Assembly: GCA_964535215.1 (NCBI GenBank)
Contig: CAZHST010000029.1
Coordinates: forward strand, 1-37,828
Reading direction: 5' to 3'
DNA: 37,828 nt
DNA from: JACQHM01 sp964535215
Lineage (GTDB): Bacteria > Methylomirabilota > Methylomirabilia > Methylomirabilales > JACQHM01
Of this stretch, positions 30,995 to 37,828 are shown piece after piece. Position 1 is the first letter of the stretch. The number at the start of each line of letters is the position of its first letter. Under the pieces are notes generated by a model. The model did no database searches, had not been told where the DNA came from, and saw only the letters and a list, made by a program, of their open reading frames with translations. Made by a program: the position numbers and the translations under genes.

Positions 30995-32452
30995 ATGGCT
31001 GGAAATCAGCTTGAGCCTCACCTCTTCGTCGTCCTGGGGGCAACAGGTGACCTGATGCACCGCAAACTCCTCCCGGCCCTCTCCCACCTGGCCACGAAGG
31101 GGAGGCTGAAGGAGCGGTGCCTGATCCTCGGGGTCGCCAGGAACACGAACTTGGATGACAGCGGTTTCCGGACCCGGGCTCGTGAAGCCCTCAGGGCTGC
31201 CGGTTTCTTGACCCCTGACCTGGCGTCCTGGTGCGACGGGGGCCTGTACTACCAGCCGATCGGCCGGGGTGAGGCAGAGGACTACCGGGCTCTGGCCGCT
31301 CGCATCAGGGACCTGGAGCAGGTCCACCACCTGCCGGGCAACCGGGTCTTCTACCTGGCCCTGCCGCCGGCTGCCTTCCCGCCGATGATCACAGGGCTCG
31401 GGGAGGCTGGGTTGAACCGAAGCCCTGGCTGGACCCGGCTCGTGATCGAGAAACCTTTTGGGCGCGATCTCACGTCGGCCCAGGAGTTGAACCGTCTGGT
31501 CCATCGTGCCTTTGACGAATCGCAGGTCTACCGGATTGACCACTACCTTGGCAAGGATACGGTGCAGAACCTCCTGGTCTTCCGCTTCGCCAATGCCCTC
31601 TTCGAGTCCCTCTGGAACCGGGATCGGGTGGAGAGCGTCGAGATCACCGTAGCCGAGGAGCTGGGGGTCGAGGGGCGGGCGGGTTACTACGACCAGACCG
31701 GAGCCTTGCGGGACGTCGTTCAGAACCACCTGACCCAACTGCTGACGCTCGTCGCCATGGAAGTCCCGGCGGCCTTTGAGGCGGAAGCCATCCGCTTTGA
31801 GAAGGTCAAGGTGCTCCGGCAGGTTGCGCCGATCCCCCCTGAACACGTGGTCTTCGGTCAGTATACCAGGGGAAAACTCGGGAGCCGGGAGGTTCCAGGC
31901 TACCGGGAGGAACCGGGGGTAGCGCCCGATTCCACGACGGAGACCTTCGTGGCCCTCCGCCTGGAGATCGCCAACTGGCGCTGGCAGGGGGTCCCATTCT
32001 ATTTACGCACGGGAAAGCGCCTCCCCCGCCGCCTCACCCAGATCGTGGTCACCTTCCGCTGCCCTCCTGTTTCGGTCTTTCAGCCCTTCGATGCCTGTAA
32101 GATCCATCCCAACGTGCTGGTCATGACCTTGCAACCGGATGAGGGCTTTGATCTTAGCTTTGAGGTGAAGGCCCCCGGCCAACCCATCACCTTAGAGACC
32201 CACCGCATGCACTTCCGCTACGCTGAGGCCTTCGGCCTCCTCCCGGATGCCTACGAGACCCTGCTGCTCGACATCATGATGGGCGACCAAACCCTCTTCG
32301 TCCACGCCGAGGAGGTGGAGGCCTCCTGGCGGCTCTACACCCCCCTCTTGGAGCAGCGACCCCCCGTCCATCCCTATGCGGCGGGCACCTGGGGACCGCC
32401 AGCGGCGGACCAACTCCTTAGCGGGAAGGGGGGACCAGGGATGGCCCGCTAA
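30995..32452 (+). CDS. zwf: Glucose-6-phosphate 1-dehydrogenase
   Basis: About 485 residues. It oxidises glucose 6-phosphate to 6-phosphogluconolactone, producing NADPH. The N-terminal nucleotide-binding motif is LGATGDLMHRKLLPAL, the substrate-binding signature is RIDHYLGKDTVQNL, and VIEKPFGRDLTSAQEL and FRFANALFESLWNR are family hallmarks. It is coupled to gnd (three bases apart), and the two with the upstream GH15 glucoamylase form a glucose-to-NADPH unit. No 6-phosphogluconolactonase is seen. The gene ends in a Gly-rich tail (LSGKGGPGMAR). Confidence 0.94.
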   Translation: MAGNQLEPHLFVVLGATGDLMHRKLLPALSHLATKGRLKERCLILGVARNTNLDDSGFRTRAREALRAAGFLTPDLASWCDGGLYYQPIGRGEAEDYRALAARIRDLEQVHHLPGNRVFYLALPPAAFPPMITGLGEAGLNRSPGWTRLVIEKPFGRDLTSAQELNRLVHRAFDESQVYRIDHYLGKDTVQNLLVFRFANALFESLWNRDRVESVEITVAEELGVEGRAGYYDQTGALRDVVQNHLTQLLTLVAMEVPAAFEAEAIRFEKVKVLRQVAPIPPEHVVFGQYTRGKLGSREVPGYREEPGVAPDSTTETFVALRLEIANWRWQGVPFYLRTGKRLPRRLTQIVVTFRCPPVSVFQPFDACKIHPNVLVMTLQPDEGFDLSFEVKAPGQPITLETHRMHFRYAEAFGLLPDAYETLLLDIMMGDQTLFVHAEEVEASWRLYTPLLEQRPPVHPYAAGTWGPPAADQLLSGKGGPGMAR

Positions 32453-32638
32453 ATCGCTCCCCGCTGCCGGATCACCCTCACCCGGCCGGTGATCAACAGG
32501 GCGAATTGGGTGTTTTTCTTAGCCTCGGGTGCCAGAGCGATGCCATCGGAAGGAGTCCACCGGGCAGAGGTGGACGAGAGCAGGAATCTCCGGGGGCATG
32601 CCACATCCGGGGCCAACCTTCTCCGAATGCCGAGAGGC

Positions 32639-33100
32639 ATGCTGAAGCAGCTTCCAGTCCTGAGCCTTCCCCTGTTCCTCCTGGCGGCAAGGGGCTGTGC
32701 CACCCTCCCCATCCAAGAGACCGAGCAGGCCCTGCCGCTTCGCCAGACATTTCCCCGTCCCTTAGAAGATGTGTGGCACGCCAGCCTGGAGCTGGTGAAG
32801 CTCGTCCGGTATCCGCTTGCCAGGGTTGAGGGCTCTGTCCAACAGGGCTCTGTCCTGCTCCGGACGGGATGGAAGGTCTTCCCCGGGTACAGCACCCGCT
32901 CCTTTTCGCAGGATGTCTGGGAGCGCTTCACGATCACCATGGTAGAGGCCCAGCAGGAGACCACCGTGGAGGTCACGGTGGTGAGGGAGATCAGGACACG
33001 GAGCGTTAGGGGTTTCCAGATCCGGGCGGCCCCGGAAGAGGAGCGCCAGAGGCGGGCCCAGGGGCTTTTGGCCGGTCTCGCGGATCTCCTCGGGCGCTGA
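32639..33100 (+). CDS. Lipoprotein-like hypothetical protein
   Basis: About 153 residues. The start MLKQLPVLSLPLFLLAARGC is signal-like with Cys in a lipobox-like position, although Arg at -2 is unusual. The mature part has TFPRPLEDVWHASLELVKLVRYPLARVEG and QDVWERFTITMVEAQQETTVEVTVVREI, a DUF-type alpha-beta pattern. I do not recognise its role. A relic of the same family lies at 17519-17715. ATG 32627 is an alternative start. The gap to zwf (32453-32638) holds an open frame on the opposite strand that I could not assign. Confidence 0.6.
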   Translation: MLKQLPVLSLPLFLLAARGCATLPIQETEQALPLRQTFPRPLEDVWHASLELVKLVRYPLARVEGSVQQGSVLLRTGWKVFPGYSTRSFSQDVWERFTITMVEAQQETTVEVTVVREIRTRSVRGFQIRAAPEEERQRRAQGLLAGLADLLGR

Positions 33101-33139
33101 AGTCAATGGGGCGAGGCTGGTTGAATGGCGAACATCAAG

Positions 33140-33155
33140 TGTGAAGTACCTCACA
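33140..33155. promoter_or_regulatory. CRP-like palindrome ahead of the second AhpD-like selenoprotein
   Basis: TGTGA-N6-TCACA is a perfect match to the CRP consensus. A TACTAT hexamer at 33177-33182 lies 29.5 bases from its centre, placing the start site near 33189, that is 41.5 bases from the centre, the class II geometry. No good -35 exists, as expected for an activator-dependent promoter. Confidence 0.65.
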
Positions 33156-33288
33156 AAACAATGGATGCTAACCATGTACTATCCTTTTCCGAACGGTTCG
33201 ACCGGGAGAGTCCTGGGACCTGACGGTCAAGGGGGTTCTCCCCTTCTCCAAGGGCGGCTTCCAGGAGTTTCAAAAGGAGGGTGATGCG

Positions 33289-33909
33289 ATGGCGACACGG
33301 GTTCGAGCGTTGAAGCCGGGAGAGTCCCCCGATCCCGAGGTGAACAAGATCCTCCAGAACGCCAAGGAGGGCTGGTTCCTAGATACCACCATGTTCGGGG
33401 TGATCGGGCACAAACCGGAGCTCCTGAAACGGATCGTAAGGGTCTTCGAGGCCCTGTTCGGCATGGGGGAGGTGCCTCCTCATCTGCTGGAGCTGATGCG
33501 GATCAGGACGGGGAATCTGAACGCCTGTACCTACTGAGCCGAGGTCAGGGTCGCTGCGGTCCGCAGCGAGGTCGAGCCCAAGGAACCGGCCGTGAAGATC
33601 GGCGATGTCAGCCAGCTGACCAAGCAGGAAGCCCTTACCTACTGCGGCCGGATCGATGAGACGAGGTTGACCAAGAAGGAGGCGCTGGCCATCCAGCTTG
33701 TCGATCGGATGGTGGCCGATCCTCACACCGTGGACGACCGCTTCTTCGAAGAGCTGAAGACCCACTACTCGGAGGGGGAGATCGTTGAGTTGGTCTTCGC
33801 CGCTGCCCTCTTCATCTGGGGGAATCACTTCAACATCACCATGCGCCTCGATACGGCAGAGGATTCCCCCTACCGACATGGGCTCCAATACGCTACCGTG
33901 GCGAGATAG
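33289..33909 (+). CDS. Second AhpD-like selenoprotein
   Basis: Bases 33289-33909 form one frame of 206 residues with UGA at 33535-33537. Before it the product reads LELMRIRTGNLNACTY, after it AEVRVAAVRSEVEPKE, so the site is N-A-C-T-Y-U-A-E, the CMD/AhpD CxxC with Sec at the second position and Glu in place of the usual His. The remainder is family-like (RLTKKEALAIQLVDRM, FWGNHFNIT-type ending). A perfect 8-bp hairpin with loop GUC lies 14 bases after UGA. The ribosome site AAAAGGAGG precedes the ATG, and a perfect CRP-like site lies upstream. It differs clearly in sequence from the 26022 copy, so it is not a recent duplicate. Confidence 0.85.
33551..33569 (+). promoter_or_regulatory. Bacterial SECIS-like hairpin of the second AhpD-like selenoprotein
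   Basis: TCGCTGCG pairs perfectly with CGCAGCGA around the loop GUC; the loop is 22-24 bases after the UGA. This is the strongest of the three SECIS candidates. Confidence 0.7.
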
Positions 33910-33966
33910 GGGGTAAAGGGCGAGCTTGGGTTCTTTGCCACCCACCGCTTCCGGAGGGTCTTGAAG

Positions 33967-34767
33967 ATGAGTAGGTTCAAAACCTCGTCGTTAGTGGTTG
34001 GAGGGGCATTGGTCTTCGCCTTGGCATGTTCCTTCCCCGGGCCGGCCACAGCTCAAGGAGGGCAGGTGAAAGCGTTAACCTTCGATGTGTACGGGACCTT
34101 GATCTCGTGGGAGGCGGTGGAGAAGGCCGTCGCCGACCTGTTCCAGAAGAAGGGGATTGGGGCTGACCCCAAGGCCTTCAACCTCCTCTGGCGCTCGAAG
34201 CAGCTCCAGTACACGATGCTCAACACCATGATTGGAAAGGGCTTCGAACCCCTGATCTTCTTAACCAGGAAGGCCCTGAGGACCGCCGCCGCCTTCCAGG
34301 GCGTCCCCCTCACCAAGGAGGAGGAGGATCGGTTGGTCCAGGTTTGGATTCGTGAGGTCGAGCCGTACCCTGACGTGGTCGAGGGCCTGAAGGCCTTGAA
34401 GAAACTGGGCTACCTGATGACCCCCCTGACGAACGGTGACAGTGAGATGGTCAGGATCGGTGTGGTCGAGGGGCTGGCCAAGCGAGGCTTCCAGTTCGAT
34501 ACCTACCTGACGGCGGATCTGTGGGGGGTGTACAAGCCCCACCCGGAGATCTATCTCAAGTCCATCGCCAAGCTGGGGCTCAAACCTGAGGAGGTGATCC
34601 ATGTCTGTCGAGCCCAGTTCGACATCTTTGGGGCGAAGGCTGCCGGCCTGAAGGTGGCCTGGATCAACCGGGGACGGGAACCCTTGGAAGCCTACGGGTT
34701 CCAGCCTGACTGGATCGCGCACGACTTGCTGGAGCTTGCAGAGATCTTGGAGAGGGAACGCCCCTAA
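33967..34767 (+). CDS. Exported haloacid-dehalogenase-like hydrolase
   Basis: About 266 residues from ATG 33967. A signal peptide (SSLVVGGALVFALACSFPGPATA) precedes a HAD type II domain: nucleophile Asp in ALTFDVYGTLISWE, motif II Thr in PLTNGD, motif III Lys in GVYKPHPEIY and a final HVCRAQFDIFGAKAAG loop. L-2-haloacid dehalogenases have this layout, but they are cytoplasmic; the family's typical S-S-N before the last Asp is C-R-A here, so halide chemistry is uncertain. It follows the second AhpD-like selenoprotein by 57 bases. Confidence 0.8.
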   Translation: MSRFKTSSLVVGGALVFALACSFPGPATAQGGQVKALTFDVYGTLISWEAVEKAVADLFQKKGIGADPKAFNLLWRSKQLQYTMLNTMIGKGFEPLIFLTRKALRTAAAFQGVPLTKEEEDRLVQVWIREVEPYPDVVEGLKALKKLGYLMTPLTNGDSEMVRIGVVEGLAKRGFQFDTYLTADLWGVYKPHPEIYLKSIAKLGLKPEEVIHVCRAQFDIFGAKAAGLKVAWINRGREPLEAYGFQPDWIAHDLLELAEILERERP

Positions 34768-34853
34768 GCGACAAGCGGAGAGGTCAAGGCACACCGCGCT
34801 TGTTGAGCATTGGGCAGAACGTGGCTTCTCCCCGATGCATTTGTTTACCCTTC

Positions 34854-34921
34854 CCCTAGGGTACCGCATCACCAATACCGACCCGGAGGGGTGTCGTACC
34901 ATTGTCAAAGAGATCATTAAC
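34854..34921 (+). pseudogene. Relic of a second glucoamylase gene
   Basis: The frame encodes LGYRITNTDPEGCRTIVKEI, against LGYRITNTDPEGRYSIVKEI of the GH15 gene (27734-27801). About 54 of 68 bases agree by eye with no gaps. Homology stops on both sides, and the relic ends at the ribosome site of the cytochrome gene that follows. It is the only surviving piece, about 22 codons, of a GH15-like gene. Confidence 0.65.
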
Positions 34922-34936
34922 AGGAGGGGAATCCAG

Positions 34937-35317
34937 ATGAGAAGGGTAGGATGGCTCGCTGGAGGCCTCGTGGTGGCTGGGATCGTTGCCGCGGTGAACA
35001 GGACCGGCGCAGGGGATCCAGATAAGGGGAAGGAAAACTACCGAGACTTTTGTGTCCCATGCCACGGCGTCTCGGGCAAAGGGGATGGGCCGATGGCGGC
35101 GAACCTCCCGACGAAGCCTCGGAATTTCACCGACGGTGCCTCCATGAACGCCCTCTCGGACGAACACCTGTTTAAGGTCATCAAGGAGGGCGGGGCCGCG
35201 GTGGGCAAATCCCCTACGATGCCGGCGTGGGGGAAACAGATGACCGACGAAGAGATCCGGGACATCATTGCCTACCTTCGGACCCTTGCGGTTCCACCTT
35301 ATCCTGGAACGAAGTAG
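34937..35317 (+). CDS. Single-heme c-type cytochrome
   Basis: About 126 residues. The start at ATG 34937 is preceded by AGGAGGGG; a longer frame upstream only reads the glucoamylase relic. A signal-like segment (VGWLAGGLVVAGIVAAV) is followed by heme site CVPCHG, a KGDGPMAANLP stretch, FTDGASM and a TMPAWGKQMTDEEIRDIIAYLRTL ending with a Met ligand candidate. Small class I cytochromes of this type carry electrons between periplasmic partners. The heme region resembles the first domain of the di-heme cytochrome at 24790. Confidence 0.88.
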   Translation: MRRVGWLAGGLVVAGIVAAVNRTGAGDPDKGKENYRDFCVPCHGVSGKGDGPMAANLPTKPRNFTDGASMNALSDEHLFKVIKEGGAAVGKSPTMPAWGKQMTDEEIRDIIAYLRTLAVPPYPGTK

Positions 35318-35390
35318 GCCCGCCCCTGACCGTATATCCTTATCCGTAGCTCAACTCCCACCTCTCTTCGAACGAGGAAACGTTCGATTC

Positions 35391-35406
35391 TGTGAACTAC
35401 TTCACC
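35391..35406. promoter_or_regulatory. CRP-like palindrome ahead of the 35509 membrane-protein gene
   Basis: TGTGA-N6-TCACC matches the CRP consensus at nine of ten positions. A TACACT hexamer at 35429-35434 lies 30.5 bases from the centre, near the class II distance. An inverted repeat CGAACG-N6-CGTTCG lies just upstream (35369-35386). Confidence 0.55.
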
Positions 35407-35508
35407 TCTACCCGCCGCTCCTCCCCTCTACACTTGCTACGATGAGAAAAAAAACTCCTTTCAACAACCCCTTGCAGGGTGGGCGCGGCACCCGGAAAGG
35501 AGTGTGCC

Positions 35509-36036
35509 ATGGCCGCTCAAACCACCCCGGTCACCCCTGTTCTGCCAGATAGCCAGACGTCGGAGACTTCCAAGCTGTACCAGGAAGGGATTATCGCTGG
35601 CATTCTCGGAGCGGCGATGATTGCCATCTGGTTCCTGCTTTTGGATACGATCCAGGGACGGCCCCTGTACACGCCCACCGTCCTCGGAACTGCCCTTTTC
35701 CAGGGGGGAGAGGGGCTCACCTCCTCGGAAAGCTTACCGATCTCCCTGGAAATGACCCTGACGTTTACCTGGGTGCACGGGCTCGTCTTTTGCGTCATCG
35801 GGGTTGGTGTCTCGCGGCTCCTGGCCTTAGCCGAGCGGAAGCCGAATCTCGGATTCGGCATCCTGCTCCTCTTTGTCGTGTTTGAGTTCGGGTTCCTGGT
35901 CGGAGCCATGGTCTTCGCGGAGCCTGTTCTTCATGCCCTCGCATGGCCGGCGATCCTTGTCGGCAACCTGCTGGCAGCGGCCGCCATGGCTGGCTATTTC
36001 TGGCACCGTCATCCGCATCTCACGATTATCCCCTAA
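35509..36036 (+). CDS. Four-segment inner-membrane protein
   Basis: About 175 residues with four membrane segments: GIIAGILGAAMIAIWFLLLD, TFTWVHGLVFCVIGVGVSRLL, LGFGILLLFVVFEFGFLVGAMVF and ILVGNLLAAAAMAGYFW. The ribosome site GGAAAGGAG precedes ATG 35509. I do not recognise the family. It stands 65 bases before the second outer-membrane barrel gene and may share its transcript, which would start at the CRP-like promoter upstream. Confidence 0.7.
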   Translation: MAAQTTPVTPVLPDSQTSETSKLYQEGIIAGILGAAMIAIWFLLLDTIQGRPLYTPTVLGTALFQGGEGLTSSESLPISLEMTLTFTWVHGLVFCVIGVGVSRLLALAERKPNLGFGILLLFVVFEFGFLVGAMVFAEPVLHALAWPAILVGNLLAAAAMAGYFWHRHPHLTIIP

Positions 36037-36100
36037 CTCCAATTGGCGGATGACCAGCCAGGGGAGGTAGGAAACAGGGAACATGAAAAAGGAGGGAAGG

Positions 36101-37666
36101 ATGAGGCGAGCAAAATTGGTTGTTGTGGGCTTAGCCGTGCTGGGGATGGTCGCTGGCGTTCAGGAGCGAGCCTGGACCCAGCTCCTGAGTTCGACGCCGG
36201 AGGTCCCGACCACGAAGGGGGAGACGCCAGCCTTTACCACGAAAGGTTTCGAATTCACCTTCGGGAACTTCATCGCCTCGGATTTCTCGTGGGATAGCTC
36301 CGATGTCGGGGGCACCGAGGGTTCCATTCCCCTCCCCAGGGGGCCCCTGGGGACGATCTGTCCTGGAGGCTTTACCGACGGCCCCTGTGCTGATGGCGTG
36401 GCAAAGCGGATTGCGGTGCGGGCCCGGGACACGAACCTGACCTGGACAGCCGCCCAGACCCAGCTCAGCTTCGGGGTGAAGGGACCGGGGCTCTGGGGAG
36501 GGGCAACCCGAGGCTATGTGGAGTTTGACTTCATCGGCACCGATGGCGGGACCTCGAACCCGAATCCCACCAGCAATATCGGTCCCCGCCTCCGGCACGC
36601 CTATGTGCAGATGACTTGGCCCCATAGCCAGACCGGGATCGGCGATGTGGACATCCTGATCGGACAGACGGTCCCCCTCTTCATCATCCAGATCCCTGAG
36701 ACGACGGAGGATATTGTCCTCCTGGGGAATGGGGGCATCTTCGGCCGGGAGCAGCTTGCCTGGGTGACGACGACGATCCCCCTTGGAGTAGGGAATAACC
36801 TTTTCCTCGGCGTCAACGCCAGCATGCCGAACTCGAACCTCTTCGGCAACCTGGTGCCCGGTCCCTTTGTCCCCAATGCGGCCAGTCCCATTGGTGAGGC
36901 CAGCTCGAGTGGCGTCCCCTACCTGAACTTCGCGGTCAAGTTTCGGACGGACATCCTAGGTCGGGCCAACTACTTCGGCGGCCTGGTCCCGGCCGAGGTG
37001 GCCGTGGGTGGCTTCTACGGCCGGGAGATCCTCCAGAAGAGCCTCTTTGAGCCAGGGGAGAACTTTTCGAACATCGGGAAAACCCCGTGGGGCATCGCCG
37101 GCAGTTTGATCCTCCCCATTCTTGGCACCCGGACGGAAAAGCGGGCAGGGCTCCTCTCCGTCAAAGGGGCCGGCTGGTACAGCGAGAACGGAAACGCCTA
37201 CTTCCTGCACAGCTTCCAGGGGATTGTGGCAACGCCCCGGGACGGGGCGCCGCTGTCGGCAACGGGGACCCCTGGGGATGTGAATGGCGATGGGGTGGTG
37301 AGCCAGGCTGATGTCGTAGCGGATCCGAATGCCTTCGAGTTCCACAACACCAAAGGGGCGGGAGGCCACGTGACCGTCCAATATAACCCCTTGGAAAACC
37401 TCATGCTGTACGTGGTCTTGGCCGGAAGCTGGACGACCAGTACCTTTCGGCCCGGCACGGTGGTGGTCGAGGGGCCAAATCTCTCCATCCAGCGGAGCCG
37501 GGCGATTGAGGGAGGGTTCATCCTGAATCTGAACGCCGCTCTCGCGGTGGGAGCTGAGTTCCGCTACATCCGGAACGATTTCGCCGATATCGGCGTCTCC
37601 CCCTTCGGCTTTGGCGGCCGGGGGGAAGACCTCCGCTGGAACTTCAATACGACCTACGCCTTCTAA
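36101..37666 (+). CDS. Outer-membrane beta-barrel protein (porin-like), copy 2, with calcium-loop insert
   Basis: About 521 residues from ATG 36101, chosen for the ribosome site AAGGAGG five bases ahead, over ATG 36083. A signal peptide ends near AWTQ; LLSSTPEVPTTKGETPAF follows, as in the paralogue at 2622, and the C-terminal strand is LRWNFNTTYAF. About 393 residues in, the loop D-V-N-G-D-G-V-V-S-Q-A-D (37277-37312) is a dockerin/EF-hand-type calcium-binding loop that the paralogue lacks. Otherwise the two align throughout, including GPGLWGGATRGYVEFDFIG. The substrate is unknown. Confidence 0.75.
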   Translation: MRRAKLVVVGLAVLGMVAGVQERAWTQLLSSTPEVPTTKGETPAFTTKGFEFTFGNFIASDFSWDSSDVGGTEGSIPLPRGPLGTICPGGFTDGPCADGVAKRIAVRARDTNLTWTAAQTQLSFGVKGPGLWGGATRGYVEFDFIGTDGGTSNPNPTSNIGPRLRHAYVQMTWPHSQTGIGDVDILIGQTVPLFIIQIPETTEDIVLLGNGGIFGREQLAWVTTTIPLGVGNNLFLGVNASMPNSNLFGNLVPGPFVPNAASPIGEASSSGVPYLNFAVKFRTDILGRANYFGGLVPAEVAVGGFYGREILQKSLFEPGENFSNIGKTPWGIAGSLILPILGTRTEKRAGLLSVKGAGWYSENGNAYFLHSFQGIVATPRDGAPLSATGTPGDVNGDGVVSQADVVADPNAFEFHNTKGAGGHVTVQYNPLENLMLYVVLAGSWTTSTFRPGTVVVEGPNLSIQRSRAIEGGFILNLNAALAVGAEFRYIRNDFADIGVSPFGFGGRGEDLRWNFNTTYAF

Positions 37667-37690
37667 GGACATCTTGATGGAAGGAGAGGA

Positions 37691-37740
37691 TGGCGATCCA
37701 GGAGAAGGATCGCCTCCCCAAGGGGAGGAGGTCGGGTTTT
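37691..37740 (+). terminator. Candidate terminator after the second barrel gene
   Basis: Two hairpins follow the stop at 37666: GGCGATCC pairing with GGATCGCC, and CCTCCCC pairing with GGGGAGG, then a short GGGTTTT. The T run is short, so termination strength is uncertain. The remaining bases to 37828 show only a small inverted repeat (ACGAAC...GTTCGT). Confidence 0.45.
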
Positions 37741-37828
37741 CCCTCCTTCTCACGAACACCCCCAAACGTTCGTTATCGAGGCAGGGCCCTCACGCCTCCT
37801 CCCCTTTTCCTCACCCAGCTCGGCCACC

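Noticed and set aside
32449..32640. Minus-strand frame ending in NTQFALLITGRVRVIRQRG
   Set aside because: It looks protein-like, but it lacks a start and ribosome site, overlaps a plus-strand gene upstream of it and matches no family that I can name.
25823..33537. UGA reassigned to an amino acid throughout the genome (alternative code)
   Set aside because: UGA terminates the sigma gene at 681-683, MoxR at 7171-7173, the cupredoxin-like gene at 2514-2516 and others at the expected family length, so reassignment is not general; recoding is limited to redox Cys sites with hairpins.
34736..34936. N-terminal extension of the 34937 cytochrome
   Set aside because: The extension reads the glucoamylase relic and overlaps the preceding HAD gene; the strong ribosome site and signal segment support ATG 34937.
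1..37828. CRISPR array, tRNA, rRNA or insertion sequence
   Set aside because: No regular short repeats, cloverleaf, rRNA-like stretches or transposase domains were recognised on either strand.

Overview
The window looks like high-GC bacterial DNA from a Gram-negative-type cell, because it encodes outer-membrane beta-barrels, periplasmic c-type cytochromes and lipoproteins. It is probably a draft or metagenome scaffold, since a 30-base run of N interrupts one gene. UGA is a normal stop codon here, yet at least three thiol-redox genes have an in-frame UGA exactly where the family has a redox cysteine, each followed by a SECIS-like hairpin. The organism therefore very likely uses selenocysteine. 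The phylum cannot be fixed from this sequence. A Methylomirabilota (NC10)-like or deltaproteobacteria-like lineage is a guess based on the mixture of an mxa-like accessory cluster, sigma-54 regulation and selenoproteins. I saw no rRNA, tRNA, CRISPR array, transposase or phage gene.

Layout. Bases 1-4127 hold an ECF sigma/anti-sigma pair, two copper-site-less cupredoxin-like secreted proteins and an outer-membrane barrel. A broken cytochrome c peroxidase relic follows (about 4184-4307). Bases 4304-5227 (minus) hold a second ECF sigma/anti-sigma pair. Bases 5527-13129 are a tight six-gene block, MoxR ATPase, DUF58, large membrane-anchored protein, vWA, small membrane protein, vWA, in the order of methylotroph mxaRSACKL, preceded by a hypothetical gene; no methanol dehydrogenase is present. 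A broken transglutaminase-like gene, an intact di-heme peroxidase and a third ECF sigma/anti-sigma pair (minus) lie at 13295-16396. Bases 16749-17877 hold a small membrane protein, a third cupredoxin-like protein, a lipoprotein relic and a small lipoprotein. Bases 17910-21719 are a regulatory block: a sigma-54 activator with its own sigma-70-type promoter, a 16-bp palindrome, a terminator, a well-matched sigma-54 promoter serving a small Cys-rich protein, a Crp-family regulator and a STAS protein. Bases 22035-25758 carry an NPC-repeat membrane protein, a secreted protein, a type II NADH dehydrogenase and a di-heme cytochrome. Bases 25790-26728 carry a selenocysteine glutaredoxin-like gene, a selenocysteine AhpD-like protein and a truncated AhpD-like gene. 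After a DedA protein come a GH15 glucoamylase, gnd and zwf. The end holds a lipoprotein, a second selenocysteine AhpD-like protein, an exported HAD hydrolase, a glucoamylase relic, a mono-heme cytochrome, a membrane protein and a second outer-membrane barrel.

How it may work together. The unifying theme is periplasmic and thiol redox chemistry with NADPH supply: glucoamylase, G6PDH and 6PGDH can feed reductant, NDH-2 and cytochromes handle electrons, and the selenocysteine AhpD/glutaredoxin-like proteins could remove peroxides or reduce disulfides. Six CRP-like palindromes (TGTGA-N6-TCACA type) are scattered through the window. Three of them lie about 41 bases ahead of the inferred start sites of an ECF sigma factor, a selenoprotein and a membrane-protein gene. 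A Crp-family protein whose recognition helix retains the Ser-Arg-Glu that reads TGTGA is encoded here too, so a local regulon is plausible. At least four gene relics, three of them of families also present intact nearby, show that the region has been shaped by duplication and decay.
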